Assembly (NCBI RefSeq): GCF_000473045.1
Contig: NZ_AXAY01000016.1
Coordinates: 62,180 to 126,179 of the forward strand
Length of the DNA stretch: 64,000 bases
Reading direction: 5' to 3'
From: Bradyrhizobium sp. WSM3983
GTDB taxonomy: Bacteria > Pseudomonadota > Alphaproteobacteria > Rhizobiales > Xanthobacteraceae
The notes beneath the pieces are model-generated. The model did not search any database. It was given only the letters and a program-made list of their open reading frames with translations, and was not told where the DNA came from. The position numbers were made by a program, and so were the translations under genes. Of this stretch, positions 48,443-56,942 are shown piece by piece (position 1 is the first letter of the stretch; the number at the start of each line of letters is the position of its first letter).

Positions 48443-50404
48443 ATGGGTTCCGGCATGACGATGATCCCAAAAGCGCGAGATCGCAGCGCGCTCGAACAGG
48501 AGCAATTCCTCAATATCCTCTCGCGTGAGGAGGCGCTGGCGCGCTTCGCGGCGGCCCTATTTCCGCGCGCGATCCCGAGCGAGCGGCGCAAGCTTGCCGA
48601 TGCGCTCGGCACGGCACTCGCCGAGGACATCACCGCACCGATCGACGTGCCGCCGTTCGACCGCTCCAATGTTGATGGTTTTGCCGTCCGCTCGGCGGAT
48701 CTTTCCGCCGCTGGTGAAGGCGCGCCCGCGCGGCTCGCGCTGAACGGCGAGACCATTCACTGCGGCATCGCGCCTAAGCTGCAAGTCGCAGTCGGGACCG
48801 CAACGCCAATCGCCACTGGCGGCCCGTTGCCGCGAGGCGCCGATGCTGTGGTCATGGTCGAGCACACTCAGCCGGCCGGCTCCGATGCGCTCGAGGTCCG
48901 TCGCGCGGTCTCGCCGGGGCAATTCGTGTCCTATGCCGGATCCGACATCGCGCGCGGCGAGGCGCTGCTGCGCGCCGGCACGATCATCGGCTCGCGCGAG
49001 ATCGGCATGCTGGCGGCCTGTGGCATCGCCGAGGTGAGAGTTGCGCGGAAGCCGCGTGTTGCCGTGATCTCCACCGGCGACGAGCTGGTGCAGCCCGGCG
49101 AGGCTCTTGCGCCGGCCGCGATCTACGACACCAATGGCGCCATCGTCGCAGCCGCGATCGACGAGAATGGTGGTGAGGCGATCTTCCTTGGTGCGATTCC
49201 CGACGACGAAGCCAAGCTCGAAGCCGCGATGCGCCACGCGCTGGCGGATGCCGACATGCTGGTGCTCTCCGGCGGCACGTCGAAAGGCGCGGGCGATCTG
49301 TCCCATCGCATCATCGGCCGGCTCGGCCAGCCCGGCATCATCGCGCATGGCGTTGCGCTCAAGCCAGGCAAGCCACTGTGTCTTGCAATGTGCGACGGCA
49401 AGCCGGTGGTGATCCTGCCGGGCTTTCCGACCTCGGCGATGTTCACCTTCCACGACGTGGTCGTGCCGGCGCTGCGCAAGATGGCCGGCCTGCCACCGCG
49501 CTCCGATACCAAGGTGAGCGCGACCGTGCCGGTGCGCATCGCCTCCGAGCTCGGCCGCACCGAATTCATCATGGTCTCGCTGGTCGAGGGCAAGGACGGT
49601 CTGATCGCCTATCCCTCCGGCAAGGGTTCTGGCGCGATCACGTCGTTCGCCCAGGCCGACGGCTTTCTGCGCATCGAAGCGCTCGCCGACCAGATGCCGG
49701 CCGGCACCGGCGCCGAGGTGACGCTGTTCACCCCGCATGTGCGGGTGCCCGATCTCGTCATCGTCGGCAGTCACTGTACCGGCCTCGACCTCGTCACCGC
49801 ACCGCTCGCGCATGCGGGCCTGACCGTGCGCTCGATCGCCGTCGGCAGCCTTGGCGGGCTTGCGGCAGCGAAGCGCGGCGAGTGCGATCTCGCACCGATC
49901 CATCTGTTCGACGACGAGAGCGAGACTTACAACGCGCCTTACCTCGCCGAGGGGCTCGAACTCGTGCCGGGCTGGCGGCGGATGCAGGGCATCGTCTTTC
50001 GCGACGGCGACAGACGTTTCGAGGGGCTCGGCGCGAAGGAGGCGGTCGCGGCTGCGCTCGCCGATGCCACCTGCATCATGGTCAACCGCAATCAGGGCGC
50101 CGGAACGCGTATCCTGATCGACCGGCTGCTCGGCGGCGCGCGTCCGGAAGGTTATTGGAACCAGCCGCGTTCGCACAACGCGGTTGCGGCGGCCGTCGCG
50201 CAGCACCGCGCCGATTGGGGCATGACCATTGCGCCGGTCGCCCATGCGGTCGGCCTCGGTTTCATTCCGCTCGCGGAGGAGCATTATGACTTTGCCTTGG
50301 TGACGGCACGAAAGCAGCGGCCGGCCGTGCAGGCGTTTCTCGACGCACTCGGCTCGGACGAGGCGAGAGCGGCACTGGAGCGGGCGGGCTTCCGGCCCGC
50401 GTAG
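48443..50404 (+). CDS. MoeA fused to PBP-like (LysR-substrate-type) domain
   Basis: 653 aa. Residues about 20-420 are a MoeA molybdenum insertase: PPFDRSNVDGFAVRSAD, VISTGDELVQPGE, LSGGTSKGAGDL and ILPGFPTSAMFTFH. Residues about 430-650 form a PBP-like domain (PF12727 type) with IVGSHCTGLDLVTAPLA and VNRNQGAGTRILIDRLLG. MoeA inserts Mo into adenylated molybdopterin in the cytosol. The extra domain could bind molybdate or the product. The same motif is in the regulator at 45170. It is followed by a decayed flavin monooxygenase and by mobA on the other strand. Confidence 0.85.
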   Translation: MGSGMTMIPKARDRSALEQEQFLNILSREEALARFAAALFPRAIPSERRKLADALGTALAEDITAPIDVPPFDRSNVDGFAVRSADLSAAGEGAPARLALNGETIHCGIAPKLQVAVGTATPIATGGPLPRGADAVVMVEHTQPAGSDALEVRRAVSPGQFVSYAGSDIARGEALLRAGTIIGSREIGMLAACGIAEVRVARKPRVAVISTGDELVQPGEALAPAAIYDTNGAIVAAAIDENGGEAIFLGAIPDDEAKLEAAMRHALADADMLVLSGGTSKGAGDLSHRIIGRLGQPGIIAHGVALKPGKPLCLAMCDGKPVVILPGFPTSAMFTFHDVVVPALRKMAGLPPRSDTKVSATVPVRIASELGRTEFIMVSLVEGKDGLIAYPSGKGSGAITSFAQADGFLRIEALADQMPAGTGAEVTLFTPHVRVPDLVIVGSHCTGLDLVTAPLAHAGLTVRSIAVGSLGGLAAAKRGECDLAPIHLFDDESETYNAPYLAEGLELVPGWRRMQGIVFRDGDRRFEGLGAKEAVAAALADATCIMVNRNQGAGTRILIDRLLGGARPEGYWNQPRSHNAVAAAVAQHRADWGMTIAPVAHAVGLGFIPLAEEHYDFALVTARKQRPAVQAFLDALGSDEARAALERAGFRPA

Positions 50405-50456
50405 ACGACAGACGACGTGGCATTCAAGCCGCGCGACAGAAAGGGTGGGGGACGCG

Positions 50457-50605
50457 ATGCTAGGGCCGCTTTCGGTTGCGATCGTCGGTGCCGGCATGGG
50501 CGGGCTTGCGACCGCTGCGGCCCTCAGGCGCATGAGCGGACCCATACGAGCTGGGTTTACGGCTACGACGCCTGGTCGGTGCACTGGCGGCTTGAGCTTG
50601 ATTGA
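50457..50605 (+). pseudogene. FAD-dependent monooxygenase with internal deletion
   Basis: The 5' part, from the ATG at 50457, encodes LGPLSVAIVGAGMGGLATAAALRRM, the FAD-binding start of salicylate-hydroxylase-type monooxygenases. After about 25 codons the frame is lost. In a different frame the sequence then reads TSWVYGYDAW, the usual C-terminal motif of the same enzyme group, ending at 50605. About 340 internal codons are missing, so this is a deletion scar. It overlaps the 3' end of mobA on the other strand. Confidence 0.65.
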
Positions 50606-51237
50606 GCCGCGTCATCCAGTGCCGCGAGCCGCTCGGCCTCGGCGATGTCCTCGACCGTGTTGGCGTTGAAGAACGGATCGAGCGGCTCGGCCGGCCACGT
50701 CACCGTCGCGAGCGGGTAGCGCGCGGTCCAGCGATCGATCTTGCGGAGATCCTCGACGACCAGCGCGTGACGCAGCTCAGCGCGCAAGGCGACGCGCCAC
50801 AGGCCGATCACCGGATGCGACTGGTCGCCTGAAGCCGCGACTGCGAGCTGCGCGTTCTGTCGCGCTCGTGCCTCGTGCAGGCGCGCGACGAGATCGCGTG
50901 GCAGGAACGGACAGTCGCCGGCGGCGCTGAGCACCCATTCGATGTCGGGCCGGTTCGCGGCGGTCCAGTCGAGCGCAGCGAGAACGCCGGCGAGCGGGCC
51001 GGGGAAGCCGGGCACGTCATCGGCGATCACCTGCAGGCCGAACGCGGCGAAGCGCGCTGGATCGCCATTCGCATTGAGGATCAATCCGTCGCACTGAAGC
51101 GAGAGGCGCGCGATCACGCGCTCCAAGATGGTGCGGCCACCGATGGTCCGCATCGGCTTGTCGCCGCCGCCCATGCGGCGCGCCAGACCGCCGGCGAGCA
51201 GCACGCCCTGTGTGGGCGGAATTTCAGTCGTCACCAC
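50563..51237 (-). CDS. mobA: Molybdenum cofactor guanylyltransferase MobA
   Basis: 224 aa. The nucleotidyltransferase start GVLLAGGLARRMGGGDKPMRTIGGRTILE and the region SAAGDCPFLPRDL are MobA hallmarks. It transfers GMP to Mo-molybdopterin to make bis-MGD, needed by the formate dehydrogenase in this block. The start is a GTG at 51237 overlapping the fdhD stop by 14 bases. The C-terminal end includes AFFNANTVED-like PFFNANTVEDIAEAERL, typical of the family. The final residues extend over the monooxygenase remnant. Confidence 0.88.
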   Translation of the reverse strand: MVTTEIPPTQGVLLAGGLARRMGGGDKPMRTIGGRTILERVIARLSLQCDGLILNANGDPARFAAFGLQVIADDVPGFPGPLAGVLAALDWTAANRPDIEWVLSAAGDCPFLPRDLVARLHEARARQNAQLAVAASGDQSHPVIGLWRVALRAELRHALVVEDLRKIDRWTARYPLATVTWPAEPLDPFFNANTVEDIAEAERLAALDDAAQSSSSRQCTDQAS

Positions 51238-52114
51238 GTTCGCCCTTGCGCTTGTGTTTCGCCGACTCTTCCTCGACGTAATCGAGGTTCTGGTCGTAGA
51301 CGATCCGTTCCTCGCCGGCGAGCGCGATGAAGCGCTTGCCGCGGGTGCGTCCGACCAGCGTCAGCCCCACCTGCCTCGCGAGGTCGACACCCCAGGCGGT
51401 GAAGCCGGAGCGCGACACCAGGATCGGAATGCCCATCCGCACCGTCTTGATCACCATTTCCGAGGTGAGACGTCCGGTGGTGTAGAGGATCTTGTCGGAG
51501 GCATCGACGCCATGGCGGTACATCCAGCCCGCGATCTTGTCGACGGCGTTGTGGCGGCCGACGTCCTCGGTGTAGCAGAGCGGCTCGCCCTCCTTGCACA
51601 ACACGCAGCCATGGATCGCGCCGGCCTCGAGATAGAGCGAGGGCATGGTGTTGATGGTCTGCGTCATCTGGTAGAGCCAGGACGTGCGCAGCTCAGCCTT
51701 CGGCAGCGCGACACTCTCGACCGCCTCCAGCAGGTCACCGAAGGCGGTGCCCTGCGCGCAGCCCGAGGTCTGCGTCCGCTTCTTCAGCTTGGCCTCGAAA
51801 TTGGTGTGGTGCTCGGTGCGCACCACCACGACCTGAAGGTCGTCGTCGTATTCGACCTCCGTGACCGCATCATTGTATTTCAGCATGTTCTGGTTCAGCA
51901 GGTAGCCTAGTGCCAGATATTCCGGATAGTCACCGATCGTCATCATGGTGACGATCTCCTGCGAATTCAAATAGAGCGTCAGCGGCCGCTCCACCGGCAC
52001 CTTGATCTCGACCTTGGCGCCGGTCTGGTCGGTCCCGGTCACGCTCTCGGTCAGGCGCGGGTCGTCCGGATTGGGGACGATCAGGGGTACCGGGGCTTTG
52101 TCGATCTTCATCAT
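51224..52114 (-). CDS. fdhD: Formate dehydrogenase accessory sulfurtransferase FdhD
   Basis: About 296 aa. FdhD takes sulfur from a cysteine desulfurase and passes it to bis-MGD before insertion into formate dehydrogenase. Family motifs are VERPLTLYLNSQEIVTMMTIGDYPEYLALGYLL, SGCAQGT (active Cys region), CYTEDVGRHNAVDKIAGW and YTTGRLTSEMVIKTVRMGIPILVSRSGFT. ATG codons lie at 52114 and 52111 and a GTG at 52120; no Shine-Dalgarno decides between them. It overlaps mobA downstream. Confidence 0.9.
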   Translation of the reverse strand: MMKIDKAPVPLIVPNPDDPRLTESVTGTDQTGAKVEIKVPVERPLTLYLNSQEIVTMMTIGDYPEYLALGYLLNQNMLKYNDAVTEVEYDDDLQVVVVRTEHHTNFEAKLKKRTQTSGCAQGTAFGDLLEAVESVALPKAELRTSWLYQMTQTINTMPSLYLEAGAIHGCVLCKEGEPLCYTEDVGRHNAVDKIAGWMYRHGVDASDKILYTTGRLTSEMVIKTVRMGIPILVSRSGFTAWGVDLARQVGLTLVGRTRGKRFIALAGEERIVYDQNLDYVEEESAKHKRKGERGDD

Positions 52115-52190
52115 GGTCACGACGTTAGCATGACATTCGGGTCAAGCCGATATAAGCATGCTGGGGAACGGGCAAAATGCCTTCGCTCGT

Positions 52191-52270
52191 CATTGCGAGC
52201 GCAGCGAAGCAATCCAGAATTCTTCCGCGGTGGCAGTCTGGATTGCTTCATCGCTGCGCTCCTCGCAATG
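52191..52270. repeat. Long chromosomal palindrome (intergenic repeat)
   Basis: The left arm (52191-52218) CATTGCGAGCGCAGCGAAGC... pairs with the right arm (52237-52270) ...GCTTCATCGCTGCGCTCCTCGCAATG. This is a common dispersed palindrome of alphaproteobacterial chromosomes. It lies between fdhD and mobB, which are divergent. Confidence 0.85.
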
Positions 52271-52327
52271 CCGGGGAGGGGACAGAGGTTCCATCGGCGA
52301 GCGTTGGTTGCGGAAGAGAGACCAGGA

Positions 52328-52855
52328 ATGAAAGTTGTCGGCCTTGCAGGCTGGAGCGGTGCGGGCAAGACCACGCTGTTGACGCGGCTGATCCCGCATT
52401 TCAACGCGCAGGGGCTGCGCGTCTCCGTCATCAAGCATGCGCATCATCAATTCGACGTCGACGTGCCGGGCAAGGATTCCTGGCGTCATCGCGAGGCCGG
52501 TGCGGCTGAGGTGCTGGTGGCGTCGTCGAACCGCTGGGCCCTGATGCATGAATTGCGCGGGGCGGCCGAGCCGCGGCTGCCGGAACTGTTGAGCAAGCTG
52601 TCCACGGTCGATCTTGTGGTGGTCGAGGGTTTCAAGCGCGAGCCGCATCGCAAAATCGAGGTGCATCGCGCCGGCAACGCCAAGCCGCTGCTGTTCCCCG
52701 AAGATCCCGGCATTGTCGGAATTGCGACCGACGCTGCGGTTGAAACCCGGCTGCCGACCGTCCATCTCGATGATATCGAGGCTGCGGCGGCATTGCTGCT
52801 GCGAGTGGCGATGCCGGTCGAGGAAGTGGTTGCAAGAAGCGCGGCGATGCGCTGA
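52328..52855 (+). CDS. mobB: Molybdopterin-guanine dinucleotide biosynthesis protein MobB
   Basis: 175 aa, a small GTPase-like protein. Walker A is GWSGAGKTTLL at the very N-terminus. It has KHAHHQFDVDVPGKDSWRHREAGAAEVLVAS and DLVVVEGFKREPHRKIEVHR, all MobB hallmarks. It assists MobA in MGD formation. The ATG at 52328 fits the family; the frame upstream runs through the palindrome and is not coding. The moeA gene follows nine bases later. Confidence 0.88.
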   Translation: MKVVGLAGWSGAGKTTLLTRLIPHFNAQGLRVSVIKHAHHQFDVDVPGKDSWRHREAGAAEVLVASSNRWALMHELRGAAEPRLPELLSKLSTVDLVVVEGFKREPHRKIEVHRAGNAKPLLFPEDPGIVGIATDAAVETRLPTVHLDDIEAAAALLLRVAMPVEEVVARSAAMR

Positions 52856-52864
52856 CGAGGCACC

Positions 52865-54121
52865 ATGGCGCAACTGTCGGATGATTGTTTTGCCTTCGGC
52901 GGACCGATAATGTCGGTCGACGAGGCCGTTGGCCTGATCACGGCACGCGTCAGCGCGATTGCCGATCTCGAGACGGTGACGCTGGTCGATGCCGACGGGC
53001 GTGTGCTGGCGCGCGATATCGCGGCACCGCTGCCGCTGCCGCCGTTCACGAATTCGGCCGTCGACGGTTACGCCGTGGGCAATGCCGACCTTCCGGTCAA
53101 AGTGGAACAGGCTTTCCCGCTCGATGGCCGCATCCAGGCCGGCGGCCTTGCACAAGCACCGATCAAGCCCGGTCGCACCGCGCGTATCTTCACGGGCGCG
53201 CCGATGCCGCCGGGGGCCGAGACCGTCTTCATGCAGGAAGATGTTCGCATCGATGACGCCGGCAAGATCGTGCTGCCACCCGGGCTGAAGCCGGGCGCCA
53301 ATGTCCGCCCCGCCGGCGAGGACATTCCCGTTGGCCATGTCGCGCTGCGTGCCGGCCAGCGGCTGCGACCGCAACATGTCGCACTTGCAGCCGCGTTTGG
53401 CCTGACGCGGCTCGATGTGGTCAGGCGCATTCGCGTCGCGGTGTTCTCCACGGGCGACGAGCTGGCCTCGCCCGGCGAGCCGCGCACGGCCTCGCAGCTG
53501 TTCGATTCCAACCGCTTCATGCTGATGGCGATGCTGCGCCGTCTCGGCTGCGAGGTCTCCGATCTCGGAATTCTGCGCGACGAACCCACCTCGCTCGCGA
53601 ACGGATTGAGACAGGTTGCAGGCCATCACGATCTGATCCTCACCACCGGCGGCGTGTCGACCGGCGAGGAGGACCACGTCAAGGCGGCGGTCGAGAGCAT
53701 CGGCTCACTCGTGCTGTGGCGGATGGCGATCAAGCCGGGCCGCCCCGTGGCGATGGGCATCATCGGCGGCACGCCGCTGATCGGGCTGCCCGGCAATCCC
53801 GTCGCGAGTTTTGTTACATTCGTCCATGTGGTGCGGCCAACGGTGCTGGCGCTCGCCGGCAGTCTGCCGGAGCCGCTGTTGCCGATCCCGCTGCGCGCGG
53901 CGTTCACCTACAAGAAGAAGCTGGGTCGTCGCGAATATGTGCGCGCCTGCTTGCGGCGCGCCCAGGACGGCACGCTGGAAGCGGTCAAGTTTCCTCGCGA
54001 AGGCGCCGGGTTGCTGTCGTCGTTGGTGGAGACCGACGGATTGATTGAACTGGGCGAGGACATCACGGGCGTCGAGCCGGGGGAGGGCGTAGGTTTCCTG
54101 TCCTATGCGGATCTACTCTGA
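52865..54121 (+). CDS. moeA: Molybdopterin molybdenumtransferase MoeA
   Basis: 418 aa, canonical length. Motifs are LPPFTNSAVDGYAV, GAPMPPGAETVFMQEDV, VFSTGDELASPGE, TTGGVSTGEEDHV and GLPGNPVASFVTFV. It inserts molybdenum into molybdopterin-AMP. It is the third MoeA-family gene in seven kilobases and the only canonical one. It probably forms an operon with mobB and the TusA-like gene. GAGG precedes the ATG. Confidence 0.9.
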   Translation: MAQLSDDCFAFGGPIMSVDEAVGLITARVSAIADLETVTLVDADGRVLARDIAAPLPLPPFTNSAVDGYAVGNADLPVKVEQAFPLDGRIQAGGLAQAPIKPGRTARIFTGAPMPPGAETVFMQEDVRIDDAGKIVLPPGLKPGANVRPAGEDIPVGHVALRAGQRLRPQHVALAAAFGLTRLDVVRRIRVAVFSTGDELASPGEPRTASQLFDSNRFMLMAMLRRLGCEVSDLGILRDEPTSLANGLRQVAGHHDLILTTGGVSTGEEDHVKAAVESIGSLVLWRMAIKPGRPVAMGIIGGTPLIGLPGNPVASFVTFVHVVRPTVLALAGSLPEPLLPIPLRAAFTYKKKLGRREYVRACLRRAQDGTLEAVKFPREGAGLLSSLVETDGLIELGEDITGVEPGEGVGFLSYADLL

Positions 54122-54166
54122 AGCCCTTGCGTTGACGTCCTCGATCCCTCCCGCCATGTTGCGTTC

Positions 54167-54430
54167 ATGACCCGAACGACGCTCGATCTCACCGGGCTGA
54201 AATGCCCGCTGCCAGCCTTGAAAACGCGCAAGGCGTTGAAACCATTGCAGCCGGGCGATCAGCTCGAAGTGCACTGCACCGATCCGTTGTCGGTGATCGA
54301 CATTCCGAACCTGATCCGCGAGACGGGCGACACGGTGGAAATCACCGAGCGCAACGATGCGCGCATCGTGTTCTTGATAGAAAAAGCAAATGGCTCGATA
54401 GACAGCGCCAATGCTGCGCTGCGTTCTTGA
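54167..54430 (+). CDS. TusA-like sulfurtransferase
   Basis: 87 aa with LDLTGLKCPLPALKTRKAL; Cys13 is the TusA CPxP active site. TusA-type proteins carry persulfide sulfur for tRNA thiolation, molybdopterin synthesis or formate dehydrogenase cofactor sulfuration. Sitting 45 bases after moeA and in the same block as fdhD, a role in supplying sulfur to the cofactor is the most plausible. Confidence 0.85.
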   Translation: MTRTTLDLTGLKCPLPALKTRKALKPLQPGDQLEVHCTDPLSVIDIPNLIRETGDTVEITERNDARIVFLIEKANGSIDSANAALRS

Positions 54431-54748
54431 GCGCGTGACCGCGCTGATACCGACCATTTATCTATCGACATCGATCACGGCTTCTGCCCCAATTGACTTT
54501 GTCCGTGCAGGCGCGGAGGTTGAGTTTTGTCTGCGATACGCGGATCAACGGGCCACTTACGAAGCCTGCAAACGTATCGGGCATAGAGCCCCGATCGAGG
54601 GGTTAACTTTTCAGGCGCGCGTGACGATCCTGGCGCGCGTCGGGTGATTGGGCGGGGCAGCAGGGACAACAACTGCAACGCAATGGGCTGAGGACCAGGA
54701 TGGTAGCGGCAGGCTCGCTCAGAAGGGCAGCCCGCAGGGGAGGAATGC
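54431..54748. other. Intergenic stretch before the MFS transporter
   Basis: About 318 bases. A GGGGAGGAATGC Shine-Dalgarno directly precedes the ATG at 54749. TTGACT at about 54493 could be a -35 element without a convincing -10. No small gene was recognised. Confidence 0.4.
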
Positions 54749-56404
54749 ATGACGACAGTTGAAAGCGCCGGGAAACTTTCGAGCGCAGGCGCGGGGATTT
54801 TTGATCGCGAACACACGGTCGCCAAGGCTGGCTTCAACCGCTGGCTGGTGCCGCCGGCGGCACTCTGCATCCATCTGTGCATCGGTATGGCCTACGGTTT
54901 CTCGGTGTTCTGGCTGCCGTTGTCGCGTGCGATCGGCATCACGCAGAGCAAAGCGTGTCCGGACATGTCGCTGTGGCAGGAGCTGTTCACCACGACCTGC
55001 GACTGGAAGGTTGCGAGTCTGGGATGGATGTACACGCTGTTCTTTGTCTTGCTCGGCGTTTCCGCCGCGATCTGGGGCGGCTGGCTGGAGCGCGCCGGTC
55101 CGCGCAAGGCGGGCGCCGTCGCCGCCTGCTGTTGGGGCGGTGGTCTTCTGATCGGTGCTTTCGGCGTCTACGTTCACCAGCTCTGGATCATGTGGCTCGG
55201 CGCCGGCGTGATCGGTGGCGTGGGACTTGGGCTCGGCTACATCTCGCCGGTGTCGACTTTGATCAAATGGTTTCCAGATCGCCGCGGCATGGCGACTGGC
55301 ATGGCTATTATGGGATTTGGCGGCGGTGCCATGATTGGAGCGCCTCTGGCCAATCTCCTGATCAACTACTTCAAGACGCCCAATTCGGTCGGCGTCTGGG
55401 AGACCTTCGTCACGATGGGAGTGATCTATTTCGTCTTCATGATGATCGGCGCCTTCGCTTATCGCGTGACTCCGGCCGGCTGGCAGCCCGAAGGCTGGAC
55501 CCCGCCGAGCGAGAAGAAGTCGATGATCACCGAGCACCATGTCCATCTCGACAATGCGCACAAGACGCCGCAATTCTGGTTCATCTGGTGGGTGCTCTGC
55601 TTGAACGTCTCGGCGGGCATCGGCGTGATCGGCATGGCCTCGCCCATGCTCCAGGAAATCTTCGCCGGCAAGCTGATCGGGCATCCGGAGTTGACCTTTG
55701 GTCAGCTTTCGGTTGAACAGAAAGCAGCGATCGCAGCGATCGCTGCGGGATTCGCCGGCCTGCTGTCATTGTTCAACATCGGCGGCAGGTTCTTCTGGGC
55801 GTCGATGTCGGACCTCATGGGCCGCAAGAACACTTATTATACGTTCTTCCTTCTGGGCATCGCGCTCTACGCGCTGGCACCGACCTTCGCGGCGATGGGC
55901 TCGAAGCTGCTGTTCGTACTCGGCTTCGGAATCATCCTGTCGATGTATGGCGGCGGCTTCGCGACCGTGCCGGCCTATCTCGCCGATATGTTCGGCACGC
56001 AGTTCGTCGGCGCCATCCACGGCCGGTTGCTGACGGCATGGTCGACGGCCGGCATCATCGGTCCAGTGGTGGTGAACTACATCCGCGAGTTCCAGCTCGC
56101 GGCCGGCGTGCCGCGTGACCAGCTCTACAACACCACCATGTACATTCTCTGCGCGATGCTGATCGCGGGCATCATCTGCAACTATCTGATCAAGCCGGTC
56201 GATCCGAAGTGGAACATGAGCGAGGAGGAGGTCGCCAGGCTCCAGGCCGCGAGCGCCAAGACCGAGGCGGGCATCCAGCACGGCTCCTTCGGCATCGGCA
56301 AGGGCGGGCTTGACGTATGGGCGGCGCTGTTCTGGGCCTTTGTCGGCGTTCCGCTTGCTTGGGGCGTATGGAAGACGCTTGAAAGCGCGGTGAAGATCTT
56401 CTGA
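54749..56404 (+). CDS. MFS transporter, oxalate/formate antiporter (OxlT/OFA) type
   Basis: 551 aa with about 12 membrane segments. It starts FNRWLVPPAALCIHLCIGMAYGFSVFWLPLSRAIG, the OFA-family opening. MGLGYISPVSTLIKWFPDRRGMATGMAIMGFGGGAMIGAPL-like sequence (GLGLGYISPVSTLIKWF) follows, with FWASMSDLMGRKNTYY as the second cytoplasmic MFS motif. OFA carriers exchange oxalate, formate or related anions. It lies directly before the formate dehydrogenase genes, so formate or oxalate uptake feeding that enzyme is likely. It is unusually long; a loop of about 50 residues follows helix 6. Confidence 0.85.
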   Translation: MTTVESAGKLSSAGAGIFDREHTVAKAGFNRWLVPPAALCIHLCIGMAYGFSVFWLPLSRAIGITQSKACPDMSLWQELFTTTCDWKVASLGWMYTLFFVLLGVSAAIWGGWLERAGPRKAGAVAACCWGGGLLIGAFGVYVHQLWIMWLGAGVIGGVGLGLGYISPVSTLIKWFPDRRGMATGMAIMGFGGGAMIGAPLANLLINYFKTPNSVGVWETFVTMGVIYFVFMMIGAFAYRVTPAGWQPEGWTPPSEKKSMITEHHVHLDNAHKTPQFWFIWWVLCLNVSAGIGVIGMASPMLQEIFAGKLIGHPELTFGQLSVEQKAAIAAIAAGFAGLLSLFNIGGRFFWASMSDLMGRKNTYYTFFLLGIALYALAPTFAAMGSKLLFVLGFGIILSMYGGGFATVPAYLADMFGTQFVGAIHGRLLTAWSTAGIIGPVVVNYIREFQLAAGVPRDQLYNTTMYILCAMLIAGIICNYLIKPVDPKWNMSEEEVARLQAASAKTEAGIQHGSFGIGKGGLDVWAALFWAFVGVPLAWGVWKTLESAVKIF

Positions 56405-56497
56405 TCGTAAACTCACATCGCCGCGGGATGCTGTCGTTCAGCTTCCCGCGGCGTTTGCCTGCTAAAATGATCGAGAATGGGACTTAGGGGGACACTT

Positions 56498-56776
56498 ATG
56501 CTTCGCGCCCGTATCTGCCTCGCCGCCATGCTGCTGGCCGCAGGCCTCCACACCGCATCCGCGCAGACCGCAACCACGCCCGCGGCTCCGGCCGCGACGA
56601 CCGAGGCCAAGCCGCCGGGCAAGATGAAGCTCACGATGCAGAAGCTGAAGGACATGAAGGCGAAGTGGTCCGCCAACAAGCCGAAGCTCAAGGCCTGTCG
56701 CGCCGAGGTGAAGTCCAAGGGCTTCGCCGGCGACGATCGCTGGTTCTACATCGAAGAGTGCATGGGCAAGACCTGA
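56498..56776 (+). CDS. Small secreted PsiF-like protein
   Basis: 92 aa. Signal peptide to about residue 23 (AAMLLAAGLHTASAQ). A Pro/Ala/Thr-rich linker follows, then a Lys-rich segment ending in ACRAEVKSKGFAGDDRWFYIEECMGK, which resembles the PsiF repeat (CxxxAxxKxLKGxxRxxFMxxCL). Two cysteines could pair in the periplasm. Function unknown. It lies between the transporter and the formate dehydrogenase genes. GGGGG precedes the ATG. Confidence 0.7.
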   Translation: MLRARICLAAMLLAAGLHTASAQTATTPAAPAATTEAKPPGKMKLTMQKLKDMKAKWSANKPKLKACRAEVKSKGFAGDDRWFYIEECMGKT

Positions 56777-56839
56777 GACCATTCCGCGATCAGCGTTTTC
56801 GTGGAGGCATGGTCGTTCGCGGCCCGCTCCCTAAATCGT

Positions 56840-56856
56840 TATAGAGCCGTTCTAAA
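56840..56856. promoter_or_regulatory. Candidate Irr box (ICE) upstream of formate dehydrogenase
   Basis: TATAGAG-CCG-TTCTAAA, an imperfect inverted repeat. The ICE consensus of rhizobial Irr, as I recall it, is TTTAGAA-N3-TTCTAAA. The right half matches fully; the left half has two mismatches. It lies about 90 bases before the ATG of the FeS-rich formate dehydrogenase subunit, a sensible target for iron control. Confidence 0.4.
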
Positions 56857-56866
56857 TTCCCTTGCA

Positions 56867-56880
56867 TCTGGCATGCCAGA
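56867..56880. promoter_or_regulatory. Perfect 14-bp palindrome TCTGGCATGCCAGA
   Basis: Seven plus seven bases, exactly symmetric, 63 bases before the formate dehydrogenase start codon and ten bases after the Irr-box-like motif. It is probably an operator for an unknown regulator. Confidence 0.45.
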
Positions 56881-56942
56881 GACTACAGTTGCGTCCGGCG
56901 AGAGCCAGATCATCGCGCTTTTGAGGAGAACGCGGCGTTTCC

